From JAZKFT01 sp040386335 (GTDB taxonomy: Bacteria > Bacteroidota > Bacteroidia > Chitinophagales > Chitinophagaceae): a stretch of 64,000 nt of DNA. The translations under genes and the position numbers were made by a program. Below the pieces are notes generated by a model that did not search any database, was not told the origin of the DNA, and worked only from the letters and a program-made list of their open reading frames with translations. Below, piece after piece: positions 54,575 through 63,328 of the stretch (positions are counted from its first letter, which is position 1; each line of letters begins with the position of its first letter). Location: positions 62,001 through 126,000 of the forward strand of contig JAZKFT010000022.1 in the NCBI GenBank assembly GCA_040386335.1, read 5' to 3'.

Positions 54575-56521
54575 ATGAAAAAGATACTCATGCTGTGCAT
54601 CGCCTTTTGTGTACTACAATGCACTATCGGGCAGGGTTTCAGCAAGGCGGAATATTTTTTTGATGCTGACCCCGGTATCGGTAGCGGGATTGCTCTTCAA
54701 CAAACCGGCACTTCCGATACATTAAACTTTAACGCAAGCATTTCTACTACAGGTCTGCTGCCAGGCTTTCACTTCCTGGTGATGCGCATGTTTACTAAAA
54801 CCAACCAGCCGGGCCTGGCCGAAAAAAGAGGTTTTTACATTTCTGCTTCCAGCAGCGATGCGGCCAATATCAATGCTGCAGAATATTTTTTTGATACAGA
54901 TCCGGGATCGGGTAATGGTTTGCCTCTTGCGGTTTCGGCTGGCGCTACTGTTAATTTCACGACACCCATCCCGCAATCGCTAACCAACGGTTTTCATTTT
55001 TTAGCCATACGTACCCGCGGAACCGATGGTGTTTGGGGCATGTTTGAAAAAAGAGGTTTTTACATTACCAGCGGCAGTGCTGATGCCGCCAATATCAATG
55101 CTGCAGAATACTTTTTTGACACCGATCCCGGCCAGGGAAACGGGCTTCCTATTGCAGTTTCAGCCGGTGCCGTTGTTAACTTCACGACACCCATTCCACA
55201 ATCCCTCCCGAACGGCTTTCATTTTTTAGCCATTCGTACCCGCGGAACAGACGGCGTTTGGGGCCTGTTTGAAAAAAGAGGTTTTTACATCACCAGCGGC
55301 AGTGCAGATGCGGCCAATATCAATGCTGCAGAATACTTTTTTGACACCGATCCCGGGCAGGGTAATGGGCTTCCTATTGCAGTATCTGCTGGTGCTGTTG
55401 TTAATTTCACCACACCTATCCCTCAATCACTCCCGAACGGTTTTCATTTTTTAGCTATACGTACCCGCGGAACAGATGGCGTATGGGGTTTGTTTGAAAA
55501 AAGAGGTTTTTACATTACAAGTGGAAGTTCTGATGCAACCAACATTAATGCTGCAGAATATTTCTTTGATGCAGATCCAGGTGTTGGTAACGGGCTGCCA
55601 CTCACAGTATCCGCCGGTGCTGTTGTTAACTTTACCGCCCCTATTCCACAGACCCTCACCCCCGGTTTTCATTTTCTATCCATACGTACGCGGGGCACAG
55701 ATGGCATTTGGGGCTTGTTTGAAAAACGTGGATTCTATGTTTCTACCCTTTCGGCAGACTTGCCCAACATAGTGGCTATGGAATACTTTTTTGATGCTGA
55801 TCCTGGTATCGGTAATGGTCAGCCACTAACAGTAACTACACCGGGTGCTGTGGTGAATCAAATATACGATATACCTGTTCCAATGTCATTACCTGATGGT
55901 CAGCACTTTCTTGCTATCAGGGCAAGGAATTCAAATGGAACCTGGGGCTTATACGCTTTAGACACCCTCGTGGTAGACATTTCTCTTCCCGTAACAGGAC
56001 TGTCTTTATCCGGTAAAAGGAACGGTGAAAAAATTGAACTGTCGTGGTATACATTAACTGAAAGTAATACCAGCCACTACGAAATAGAACGCAGCAAAAA
56101 TGGCATTGACTTTAGTAAAGCAGGCCAGGTAACTGCGGTGGGTAATAGTGTGCAGCGAAATGATTATATATTCCCGGACCTATTGCCACTGGCAGGCCTG
56201 AACTACTACCGCATTAAACAGGTAGACAAGGATGGCAGGTTTGTGTATTCACCGGTTGTGCTGGTATTGTTCAGCAATGGAAAACCCAGTATCACTGTTT
56301 TCCCAAATCCTGTGAAAGATGTGATGCGGTTTAGCTGGCCGGTAAATTCCGGTAAACTGATGATGCAGGTATATAACCAGGCAGGTCAGTTGGTAAAGTC
56401 ATCTGTCGTGACCGCCAACAGTGTTGTGGAAGTAAATGTTTCGCAATTAGCTGCAGGCAAATACCATATCCGGATCAGCGATGGATCTCAATTGCATCAA
56501 ACTTCATTTGAAAAATTATAG
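54575..56521 (+). CDS. T9SS cargo with six 75-residue tandem repeats
   Basis: A 648-residue secreted protein. Signal peptide MKKILMLCIAFCVLQ, then six repeats of exactly 75 residues (225 bases), starting near bases 54646, 54871, 55096, 55321, 55546 and 55771. Each reads AEYFFDTDPGxGNG, then VNFTTPIPQSL, then GFHFLAIRTRGTDGVWG, LFEKRGFYIT. Repeats 2-4 are nearly identical in DNA; the first and last have diverged. An FN3-like segment (SWYTLTESNTSHYEIER) and a type IX sorting domain (VFPNPVKDVMRFSWP, LAAGKYHIRI) end the chain. The role may be adhesion or glycan binding, but this is not recognised. I start at 54575; the 54539 frame adds nothing signal-like. Confidence 0.85.
   Translation: MKKILMLCIAFCVLQCTIGQGFSKAEYFFDADPGIGSGIALQQTGTSDTLNFNASISTTGLLPGFHFLVMRMFTKTNQPGLAEKRGFYISASSSDAANINAAEYFFDTDPGSGNGLPLAVSAGATVNFTTPIPQSLTNGFHFLAIRTRGTDGVWGMFEKRGFYITSGSADAANINAAEYFFDTDPGQGNGLPIAVSAGAVVNFTTPIPQSLPNGFHFLAIRTRGTDGVWGLFEKRGFYITSGSADAANINAAEYFFDTDPGQGNGLPIAVSAGAVVNFTTPIPQSLPNGFHFLAIRTRGTDGVWGLFEKRGFYITSGSSDATNINAAEYFFDADPGVGNGLPLTVSAGAVVNFTAPIPQTLTPGFHFLSIRTRGTDGIWGLFEKRGFYVSTLSADLPNIVAMEYFFDADPGIGNGQPLTVTTPGAVVNQIYDIPVPMSLPDGQHFLAIRARNSNGTWGLYALDTLVVDISLPVTGLSLSGKRNGEKIELSWYTLTESNTSHYEIERSKNGIDFSKAGQVTAVGNSVQRNDYIFPDLLPLAGLNYYRIKQVDKDGRFVYSPVVLVLFSNGKPSITVFPNPVKDVMRFSWPVNSGKLMMQVYNQAGQLVKSSVVTANSVVEVNVSQLAAGKYHIRISDGSQLHQTSFEKL
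54646..55995 (+). repeat. Six in-frame 225-base tandem repeats
   Basis: Anchor CAATGCTGCAGAATA recurs at 54871, 55096 and 55321, with close variants at 55546 and 55771, always 225 bases apart. The first unit (54646) is a divergent copy. Units 2, 3 and 4 are most alike, which suggests recent expansion by unequal crossing-over or slippage. Confidence 0.9.
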
Positions 56522-56546
56522 ACCAACCTTCCCTCACCCAACCTTG

Positions 56547-56580
56547 AAAAAGTACCCGGTTTGTAAGCCGGGTACTTTTT
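56547..56580. terminator. Bidirectional rho-independent terminator
   Basis: A perfect 13-base-pair stem (56547-56559 with 56568-56580), loop of eight, A-rich left and T-rich right. It lies between the repeat-protein gene and the convergent mechanosensitive-channel gene. Confidence 0.85.
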
Positions 56581-56674
56581 TCATTTTATACCAACAGGTA
56601 ATCAAAACGGTCGTCAAAAAAAGTTGACAACATTTACCTTATGTGGCCGGACGGCGCTCCCTGAAAAGTTCGAT

Positions 56675-57775
56675 TTATGGTACCGGCGACCTGCTTACCA
56701 CAACATTTGTTTTACCCGCTGCCAGTTCTATTTTTAATTGTTCCAGCGCCTGTATCATTTCCAGGTTAATAGCCTGTCGCATTAGCTGGAATTCTTTTAC
56801 CGGCTGCTCTATGGCCGTAAAATACTCTACGGTAATTACATGTGATTGCATGCCGGTATCGCTGAGGAATGCCAGGGCTTCTTCCACATGTTCCTTCTTT
56901 AAAATGGCATTCGCTTTTGTGATAAACGTGTCTATATTTTGAGCGCTGGTAGAAAGGCTTACCTGGAACAAGGTTTCTACTTTTCGCTGTGTCCGCAGGC
57001 TTTGATTATCCAGCACCGTATCTACCATTTGCTTGTTGGGCACCGTAACATAGGTTTTGTCGGTGGTGCGGATGCGGGTGCTGCGAAGCCCGATACTTTC
57101 TACCGTTCCGGTAACGCCTACCACTTTCACCACATCGCCGATGGTAAAGGGTTTGTCGAAAAAGATAATAAAAGAGGCGATCAGGTTTTCCAGGCTTTCC
57201 CTGAAAGCAAGGGCCATGGCTGCGCCCACAATACTAAGGCCGGTAAGTACATTGCCAATAGGTTTATTGAAGCCAAATCGAACAATGAGCAAGAGCCCGA
57301 TAATGCGCAGCAGGACCTTAAAAAAATCTTTGAAAAAAATAACCAGCTGGTCATCGGTGCGGTCTGCGGTAAGAAGGGCTTTTGCATGTAACAGTTCGGC
57401 CACATAATCTATAAGACGCGTGCAAAGCCAGATAAATGAAATAATGATCGCTATATGCGAAATGCCCTCAAGTATGACTACAAAATTGGTTTTATAAATT
57501 TTGAAATTGAGCGCTTGCGGGTATTTCAATGTATCCAGCGCAATAATGATCATCAGGATCATCAAAAAGGTTTCGATAGGAGAAAGCACCAGGTTTTGGA
57601 AGCGCTTTTTGTCAAATGCCTTTTGTTTTTTACCGATCAGGCGGGCGATCAAACTGGCGAGGTATTTCGAAAACAAACGCTTTAGTAACAGGGTCAGTAT
57701 TATCATCCCCGCTACAATCAAATAACTATATACCGTATTATCCAGGATTACCCGGTCTAAAAAATTTTGAAACAT
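56675..57775 (-). CDS. MscS-family mechanosensitive channel
   Basis: A 366-residue membrane protein with four to five helices in its first 190 residues and then the MscS core. The pore-lining helix (about 165-195) has the Gly/Ala-rich LTGLSIVGAAMALAFRESLE. The beta domain follows (PFTIGDVVKVVGVTGTVESIG, STRIRTTDKTYVTVPNKQMVD) and then a C-terminal alpha/beta vestibule. It should release solutes on hypo-osmotic shock. The gene is convergent with the repeat-protein gene and shares its terminator. It is closely followed upstream by the propeller-like gene (9 bases), so these may be one transcript. Confidence 0.93.
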   Translation of the reverse strand: MFQNFLDRVILDNTVYSYLIVAGMIILTLLLKRLFSKYLASLIARLIGKKQKAFDKKRFQNLVLSPIETFLMILMIIIALDTLKYPQALNFKIYKTNFVVILEGISHIAIIISFIWLCTRLIDYVAELLHAKALLTADRTDDQLVIFFKDFFKVLLRIIGLLLIVRFGFNKPIGNVLTGLSIVGAAMALAFRESLENLIASFIIFFDKPFTIGDVVKVVGVTGTVESIGLRSTRIRTTDKTYVTVPNKQMVDTVLDNQSLRTQRKVETLFQVSLSTSAQNIDTFITKANAILKKEHVEEALAFLSDTGMQSHVITVEYFTAIEQPVKEFQLMRQAINLEMIQALEQLKIELAAGKTNVVVSRSPVP

Positions 57776-57784
57776 GCTGCGAAA

Positions 57785-58627
57785 TTATGGAAGCTGGTAC
57801 ACTTCTATGATGCCATGAACCGGCATGGAATATAATTTATTGCCAACGATCTTTATTTTGATCGCTGTCAGAATTTGGGCTGGTAACAGTTGGTGCGTGG
57901 TTTCGATGGTGGACGGTTCGTAATACACCAGGCCTGTACTATCCCTGGCGATAATACCTTTGTTGAAACCCTGGACATCTTTTAAACCCTTCAATGCAAC
58001 CTGGTTTTTTAATGCCCCGTAATAATCAAAAATGCAGAGACCCTTCGTGCTATCGTAGGCGAACAGGAACCGGTTGTAATCTGCTATACTTTCAGGCCTG
58101 GGCGGTGCATCAAATAGCACCCTGAAGTCGGCAGTTTCCAGCAGGAGCTTGCCCGCTTCGTCCATCTTTTTGATCTTGTAATCAAGATCGTCGAATGCCC
58201 AGATATGATTATCGTAGCTCTGGCCGATAGCCCTGCATTGGAAAATATTGGATAGCCGCAAATCGATGGTATTACGGATATTGAAAAAGCGATCCAGTAC
58301 CAGGATCGTGGCAAACTCTCTGTAGTACAGTAGAAGTTTCAGCGGGTTGGAGGCATCTATGCTATAGAGTTTTCCGTAGCGGCGAACATCGTTAAACAAG
58401 CCAACAGAATCAAACCGGTCGTTCAGTTTCTTTATCTGCTGCCGTTCACTTACCAGGAAAAGGTTCCCCAGGTTATCGGTGGTAAAATCTACAATGTCGC
58501 CGTTGATGGTTTTGATGAGTTTGAAAGAAGTATTTTTTTGGCCATGGGCACAAAAAAACAAAAGCAGGCAAAAAATTGCCTGCAGTAGATATTTAGGACA
58601 TTTAATGATCTTATTTAGTTTTTTCAA
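57785..58627 (-). CDS. Secreted propeller-like protein, unknown function
   Basis: A 280-residue product with a signal peptide (LLQAIFCLLLFFCAHGQ) and repeated short strands typical of a six-bladed beta-propeller: DIVDFTTDNLGNLFLVSE, KLYSIDASNPLKLLLYY, NHIWAFDDLDYKIKKMD and FLFAYDSTKGLCIFDYYG. No enzyme motif. It begins with TTG at 58627 and has no nearby ATG. It overlaps the last 17 bases of the broken Rpn gene. Similar small propeller proteins occur near housekeeping genes in Bacteroidota without assigned role. Confidence 0.6.
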   Translation of the reverse strand: MKKLNKIIKCPKYLLQAIFCLLLFFCAHGQKNTSFKLIKTINGDIVDFTTDNLGNLFLVSERQQIKKLNDRFDSVGLFNDVRRYGKLYSIDASNPLKLLLYYREFATILVLDRFFNIRNTIDLRLSNIFQCRAIGQSYDNHIWAFDDLDYKIKKMDEAGKLLLETADFRVLFDAPPRPESIADYNRFLFAYDSTKGLCIFDYYGALKNQVALKGLKDVQGFNKGIIARDSTGLVYYEPSTIETTHQLLPAQILTAIKIKIVGNKLYSMPVHGIIEVYQLP

Positions 58628-59419
58628 TTGCCGCTTTCATTTTACGAACCTCCGCTAAAGGAACGCCGGTGATTGCAGAAATTTGAGTTGGGTTCATCGC
58701 TCCTTCGCTTAGCAGCGTAGTAGCTATATCCCTTTTGGTTTTTTCGATTCCTTCTTCTACCCCTTGCTTATAGCGTATGTCTGTTTTTAAATCGTATGTA
58801 AATGGCATGGCTGTTATTTCTTTTGTTGTTTCTTCCTGCAAATTACGCAGTTTGGATAATACTTCCAATTGCAGTACATATTTACCAACGCTTTGGGAAA
58901 CGGTCTCCAGTTGCTTCAACCGTTCCAATATTTTGCCAATGATCTTAGTCGCCGGCTGCTTTTAAAGTCGCTCAATATGGCCAGTATCACTTCTTCCGGG
59001 TTGCTTGAGTATATAAACAGCTCATAGGGGAAATCAAAAATATTGCGCATATTAAATTGGAAAACCAGGTCATCCTGTGCCAGTTGCAATAGCATTTTGG
59101 GTTTTGATTGCCCCACATAAAATACAAATTGTCTTACCGGGAGCTTGTATTTGCTATAAAGAAATGCCCGGTAAAGTAACATTCTGCTTAACATGTTCGC
59201 ATCGTCCTTTACCTGGAATTCAATATGCAGAATATAATCGTCGTTCTTGTCCGGATGCAATACCTTCTTTAAAAAATCAGCCTCAGTTTCAATCGTAATC
59301 TGAATTTTGTCTTTGATGTCTTCTGTCTTGCCAAGCTTCAAACCAAAGATCTTTTCCGCCAATAGTGGTATAAGTGGTTCAATGTTTTCCTTAAACAAGC
59401 GATCATAAGGGTGTGCCAT
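58611..59419 (-). pseudogene. Frameshifted Rpn-family (PD-(D/E)XK) nuclease gene
   Basis: The 5' part (59419 to about 58964) encodes MAHPYDRLFKENIEPLIPLL, the catalytic-type DYILHIEFQVKDD and YRAFLYSKYKLPVRQFVFYVG. It then runs out of frame at an A4 tract (plus-strand 58960-58963). The -1 frame continues at once as KQPATKIIGKILERLKQLE and ends in a C-terminal helix-turn-helix-like tail (MNPTQISAITGVPLAEVRKM). One missing A restores a single Rpn/YhgA-like reading frame of about 270 codons. The apparent second start (58928) is a TTG inside the old frame. The gene lies five bases after lpxH, so it is co-transcribed. Real mutation or base-call error cannot be told apart here. Confidence 0.8.
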
Positions 59420-59424
59420 GTGTT

Positions 59425-60183
59425 CTATTTTTCGAAGTATTTCAATTCCATTTTCTCTCCGTCAAAAACGGCATAGGTAAAATGCCTGATCCAATCGCCT
59501 AAATTAATGTAACGGCTGTTAGCGCCCAATGAAAAATCGATGGGTAAATGCCGGTGCCCAAACACAAAAAAATCGTACGGTTTTTTAGCCTGTATTTCTT
59601 TGCAATAAATGATCAGCCATTCGTTATCCTCACCCAGGAACTGATGTTCGGCATCGGCTACTTTTTCCCGGCTTTTGCGGCTGAAATAATTGGCCATTCC
59701 AATCCCTATCACCGGCGGCAGCATACCGAAGAGCCACTGGCAGACAGGGTTCCGGAATATTTTTTTCATGAACTTATAGCCGTGGTCACCAGGCCCAAGC
59801 CCGTCGCCATGGCCAACCAGGAAGCTTTTTCCTGAGAAAACAAATTCTTTTGGTTCAAAATAAACAGGGATGCCGAGCTCTTTTTGCAGGTAGTTTTTCA
59901 TCCACATATCGTGGTTACCCACAAAAAAATGGATGAGGATGCCACTATCCGTCAGTTCGGCCAGTTTACCCAGCATCCGCACATATCCTTTAGGCACGAC
60001 GTGCCGGTACTCGTACCAGAAATCGAACATATCGCCCACAATAAAAATTTCCTTTGCGTCTGCTTTTATGCTATCCAGGAAACGGATGATTTTTTTCTCC
60101 CTTTCCAAACTGGCGGCATGGTTGGGCGCACCGAGGTGGAAGTCGGAGAGGAAGTAGATATTTTTTTTATGAGATGGTTCCAT
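59425..60183 (-). CDS. lpxH: UDP-2,3-diacylglucosamine diphosphatase
   Basis: Hydrolyses UDP-2,3-diacylglucosamine to lipid X and UMP, the fourth step of lipid A synthesis, at the inner-membrane surface. The 252-residue metallophosphoesterase has all metal-binding blocks in order: SDFHLG, VGDMFDFWYE, FVGNHDMWM, LVGHGDGLGPGD and FVFGHRHLPI. Length and the YE following GDMFDFW fit LpxH rather than the unrelated LpxI. Start ATG at 60183. It precedes the frameshifted Rpn gene by five bases. Confidence 0.92.
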   Translation of the reverse strand: MEPSHKKNIYFLSDFHLGAPNHAASLEREKKIIRFLDSIKADAKEIFIVGDMFDFWYEYRHVVPKGYVRMLGKLAELTDSGILIHFFVGNHDMWMKNYLQKELGIPVYFEPKEFVFSGKSFLVGHGDGLGPGDHGYKFMKKIFRNPVCQWLFGMLPPVIGIGMANYFSRKSREKVADAEHQFLGEDNEWLIIYCKEIQAKKPYDFFVFGHRHLPIDFSLGANSRYINLGDWIRHFTYAVFDGEKMELKYFEK

Positions 60184-60326
60184 GGAAATTGATACTGCTG
60201 AAAAAATCTTCGTTAAAGGGCTCCAAAGAAGCGAAATTTAAAGGGAGTTCGGGGTATGCTTCGGTAAACTTCCTGTATTTATTTTGATTAGACGGGTGGA
60301 GATGATCAGCACATGGGCAAAAAAAA

Positions 60327-60394
60327 CCGATATTTTTACCCGTGCAGGGGTAAAAATATCGGATAATATTTCCCCTGTAGGGTAAAAAATATCG
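60327..60394. repeat. Tandem pair of AT-rich hairpins
   Basis: Hairpin 1 has perfect 15-base arms (60327-60341 with 60348-60362; core CGATATTTTTACCC) and a six-base loop. Hairpin 2 (about 60361-60394) is a second, imperfect copy with the same ATATTT-CCC and GGGTAAAAAATATC pattern. They lie just after the LUD-protein stop (60403) and may serve as its terminator. Confidence 0.65.
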
Positions 60395-60402
60395 AAATCC
60401 GA

Positions 60403-61035
60403 TTATCCTTCCACCAAAAAAACATACACTTCTTTAGGTCCGTGAATACCCACCACAAGCGTTTTTTCAATATCTGCGGTGCGGCTGGGGCCGGTGGCAA
60501 AAGTGATGAGTGAAGGAATTTTGCCGGCGTATTTTTCTTTCATTTTTTGAAGGCCTTCTTTAATATCGTACACCAGCTGGCTGGTATACGCGATGCAGAT
60601 ATGTATTGGGGCGTAAACGCTGGTAGTTCTGCCGCTGGGCTGGGCGCTGCTCATTACAATACTGCCGGTTCGGGCTACCAATAACTCGCAATCGGTAATG
60701 CTAACGCTGCAGGTATTGAGGTCGGAAAACCATTGGGCATTAAAATTGTTCTGCTGGAGCATGCCTTTTACCGCAGCATCGCGGCAATAGATCTTTTCCC
60801 ATTTCCGCTTTTCGGCCAATACTTTCAATTGTGCTGCCAGTTCCTGTTCGTCAGCACAATAGGAAAATATGCCCAGCAGTTTGGTGAAGTTTTCTGCAAA
60901 TTCTATTTCCGGTTCCTGCAGTTGCGGTTGGTACACACTATCGTTGCCCTCGCTGTTGGGATAAGGTATCGGCACAGGAGTAGACAGTGCCTGCCGTATT
61001 TTTTTGAGGATATTTTCTTTTGGTGAAGATGCCAT
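60403..61035 (-). CDS. LUD-domain protein, LutC/YkgG-like
   Basis: A 210-residue protein with a LUD domain (about 60-208): ADEQELAAQLKVLAEKRKW, DCELLVARTGSIVMSSA, RTTSVYAPIHICIAYTSQLV, SLITFATGPSRTADIEKTLVVGIHGPKEVYVFLVE. In other bacteria LutC is one of three parts of the L-lactate dehydrogenase LutABC; lutA and lutB are not adjacent here. The N-terminal 40 residues are a helical, Ser/Pro-rich lead. The gene is single and followed by a hairpin pair. Whether it works in lactate use or another redox step is not clear. Confidence 0.82.
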   Translation of the reverse strand: MASSPKENILKKIRQALSTPVPIPYPNSEGNDSVYQPQLQEPEIEFAENFTKLLGIFSYCADEQELAAQLKVLAEKRKWEKIYCRDAAVKGMLQQNNFNAQWFSDLNTCSVSITDCELLVARTGSIVMSSAQPSGRTTSVYAPIHICIAYTSQLVYDIKEGLQKMKEKYAGKIPSLITFATGPSRTADIEKTLVVGIHGPKEVYVFLVEG

Positions 61036-61118
61036 GTCGCGAAGATAGACCAGGATTAATACAAGATTAGGCGGATTTTCCAGGACCTAAGGTGCCTTTG
61101 GCAGGCAATTATGGAAAG

Positions 61119-62123
61119 CTATTCGAGAATATAATGCCAATAGTTGTTGATGGATGTCGTGTGCGATATTTTCTCCCGCTGGTCTTTTATGATTTTGAAA
61201 AGTGTCTTATAAAATTGCTTGAGTTCGTATGTTCCGAGCAATCCATGGTCCCGTATTTTTTTAATCCTGTTGAAAAAATAAATTTTTAAATCAGCAGAAC
61301 TAACATGGTATGATTCTACTGAATAATTTTCAATCCTTTTTGTTTGGACTATCAATGCAACCATCTTATTGATAATCTCCATTTGTTTCTCATTCATCTC
61401 GAATTGATAAGTGAGGATCAAGTTGGCTCCCGAATTGACATCAAAACGACTCTCGCTGAAGACAGCCCTCCCATCTTTCAAGATCTTTATTGACAATTGT
61501 TCTGGTATTTGCGAGGAAAAGGCTTTTAAATAAAAACTGGAAATTGTAACCATCAGGCTGTCGTAATGAAATAATTTTCGTTGACTATTTTTAAAACCAA
61601 TAAACCCTTCATACATATGCATCAAGGTGTCAGTATAAGATTTCAGGGAGGCTACTGAATTGTTTTTATAATTAGGTTCGTATCCTGTGGTTATGATGAT
61701 AAGTAAGATTTCTTTGTTTACGGTAGTGGTGTCAACCGAATAGACAGTGGTGCTATTTGATTTTTTTTGCAGATTTGAATAGTTATACCATCTTCCCGAA
61801 GATACAAAGGAACAGGGCTTTTTTTCACCATCAATTTCACCATTAAAAATCAAGTCTTTCTTACCATCGTTATTAAAGTCCACAGTTATCCATCGTCGGT
61901 TTACAAGGCTATCTAAATTCTTGATATTGGCAGAATAACGACGCTCTTCCCAATTCAAATGATGGGGGCTTAAAGAAACTTTCTCCCACCACATACCGTT
62001 CATTTTGCCATACCCGAGTACAAAATTCTCAATATCAGCCTCAGTTTTAAGGCTGTCAATACTCAATTGTGCAAATGTTTGAAGCGACAGGAAAAAGGAA
62101 AAAATCAGGGAGATTTTTTTCAT
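61119..62123 (-). CDS. Secreted hypothetical protein with FG-GAP-like calcium loop
   Basis: Unrecognised. The 334-residue product has a signal peptide (MKKISLIFSFFLSLQTFAQ). Near residue 80 it has WITVDFNNDGKKDLIFNGEI, matching the DxNxDGxxD calcium loop of FG-GAP/VCBS or EF-type repeats. The rest is mixed alpha/beta with many Lys and Asn, ending NNYWHYILE. No catalytic signature or domain repeat was found. It stands alone between the LUD gene and the glycosyltransferase; no operon partner. Confidence 0.6.
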   Translation of the reverse strand: MKKISLIFSFFLSLQTFAQLSIDSLKTEADIENFVLGYGKMNGMWWEKVSLSPHHLNWEERRYSANIKNLDSLVNRRWITVDFNNDGKKDLIFNGEIDGEKKPCSFVSSGRWYNYSNLQKKSNSTTVYSVDTTTVNKEILLIIITTGYEPNYKNNSVASLKSYTDTLMHMYEGFIGFKNSQRKLFHYDSLMVTISSFYLKAFSSQIPEQLSIKILKDGRAVFSESRFDVNSGANLILTYQFEMNEKQMEIINKMVALIVQTKRIENYSVESYHVSSADLKIYFFNRIKKIRDHGLLGTYELKQFYKTLFKIIKDQREKISHTTSINNYWHYILE

Positions 62124-62237
62124 AATTAGAGATAGGGAAACTGTTCACTAAGAGTTGCATGTGGCCATACATCGGGTGCACAGATTAAACGGGTACCATG
62201 AAAACTATATTGCAACATCAATGAAAATCATCGCTAG

Positions 62238-63182
62238 TTACGATCCATTCCAAACCTTCCTTACCTGGTAGGTTTTTTTGTCGCTGGCTTCAAAATAGGT
62301 GCGGATATTAATTTCGGCCAGGATGCCAATGGTGATCAGTTGAATACCGCCGAGTAAAAAGATAAGGCCCAATATCAACATGGGCTTGCCGCCAATATCA
62401 TTGCCCATTATTTTAAGTACCAGCAGGTACAGGTTAATAGCGATACCGATAAACAAACTGATAAAACCCATCGTTCCAAACAGGTGCATGGGCTTTTGGA
62501 TATAGCGCCCAAAAAACACCATCGTCACCAGGTCGCTCATTACCCGGAAAGTACGGCCGATCCCATATTTACTTTTTCCGAAACGGCGCGGGTGGTGCTT
62601 TACATCCACCTGTGTTATCCGGGCGCCTTGCTGGCTGGCCAGCACCGGGATAAAGCGGTGCAGCTCGCCATACAGGCCCAGGTCGTCGGCTATTTCTTTT
62701 TTAAAGATCTTGAGGGTGCAGCCATAATCTTTTATGTACACACCTGTCATGCGGCGGATGAGGGCATTGGCTATTTTGCTGGGTATTTTGCGAAGTATAA
62801 ACCCATCCTTCCGGTTAGCCCGGTTGCCGGCTACCACGTCCCAGTCTTCTTTTTTCAAAAGGTCCAGCATCATCGGTATATCGCTGGGGTCGTTCTGAAG
62901 GTCGCCATCTAGCATTGCGATATAGCGGCCTTTACTAAAATCGATACCCGCACTCATCGCCGTACTCTGGCCGTAGTTGCGGCGAAGCTCCACCAGCGAA
63001 ATACGGTCGGTCACCAGTTCCTTTATCCGGCGCCTTGTGGCATCGGTGCTGCCATCGTCTACAAAAATAATTTCGTAGCTGATGCCCTGCAATGCATTGT
63101 GAACCGCTTCCACCATCGGGGCTACATTGTCTTCCTCGTTCATTACGGGTATTACTACGCTGAGTTCGGGTAAGAGTTCCAT
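62238..63182 (-). CDS. Family 2 glycosyltransferase with two C-terminal membrane helices
   Basis: A 314-residue GT2 enzyme that transfers a sugar from an NDP-sugar to a polyprenyl phosphate or similar acceptor. The Rossmann-like A fold is VVIPVMNEEDN, FVDDGSTDA and MLDGDLQNDP (metal-binding DxD); HHPRRFGKSKYG is the acceptor-side motif. Two transmembrane helices (about 230-260 and 275-300) follow. It resembles DPM1/GtrB-type polyprenyl-phosphate glycosyltransferases. I start at MELLPE (63182), since the longer frame to 63323 has no homology-like N terminus. The sugar is unknown. Confidence 0.9.
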   Translation of the reverse strand: MELLPELSVVIPVMNEEDNVAPMVEAVHNALQGISYEIIFVDDGSTDATRRRIKELVTDRISLVELRRNYGQSTAMSAGIDFSKGRYIAMLDGDLQNDPSDIPMMLDLLKKEDWDVVAGNRANRKDGFILRKIPSKIANALIRRMTGVYIKDYGCTLKIFKKEIADDLGLYGELHRFIPVLASQQGARITQVDVKHHPRRFGKSKYGIGRTFRVMSDLVTMVFFGRYIQKPMHLFGTMGFISLFIGIAINLYLLVLKIMGNDIGGKPMLILGLIFLLGGIQLITIGILAEINIRTYFEASDKKTYQVRKVWNGS

Positions 63183-63328
63183 AAGGTCAAAGGTAATGGT
63201 CATTCGGCCAAAGGTCATGGGGAGTGGCAGGCTATTCCCTGGCGCCATGGACCAGCTGCAAATAAACATGGTCAAATTCTTGCAACTGCCTAAAGTTTGT
63301 GGTAAATATGTATCGTAAACCAAGCCTC

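Noticed and set aside
58611..58928. Stand-alone 105-codon gene at the 3' end of the Rpn locus
   Set aside because: The start is a TTG in the middle of a continuous Rpn reading frame; it is the 3' half of one frameshifted gene.
58940..58970. Programmed -1 ribosomal frameshift in the Rpn gene
   Set aside because: The TTTAAAA tract is not in the phase required for a canonical X-XXY-YYZ slippery heptamer; a one-base loss is simpler.
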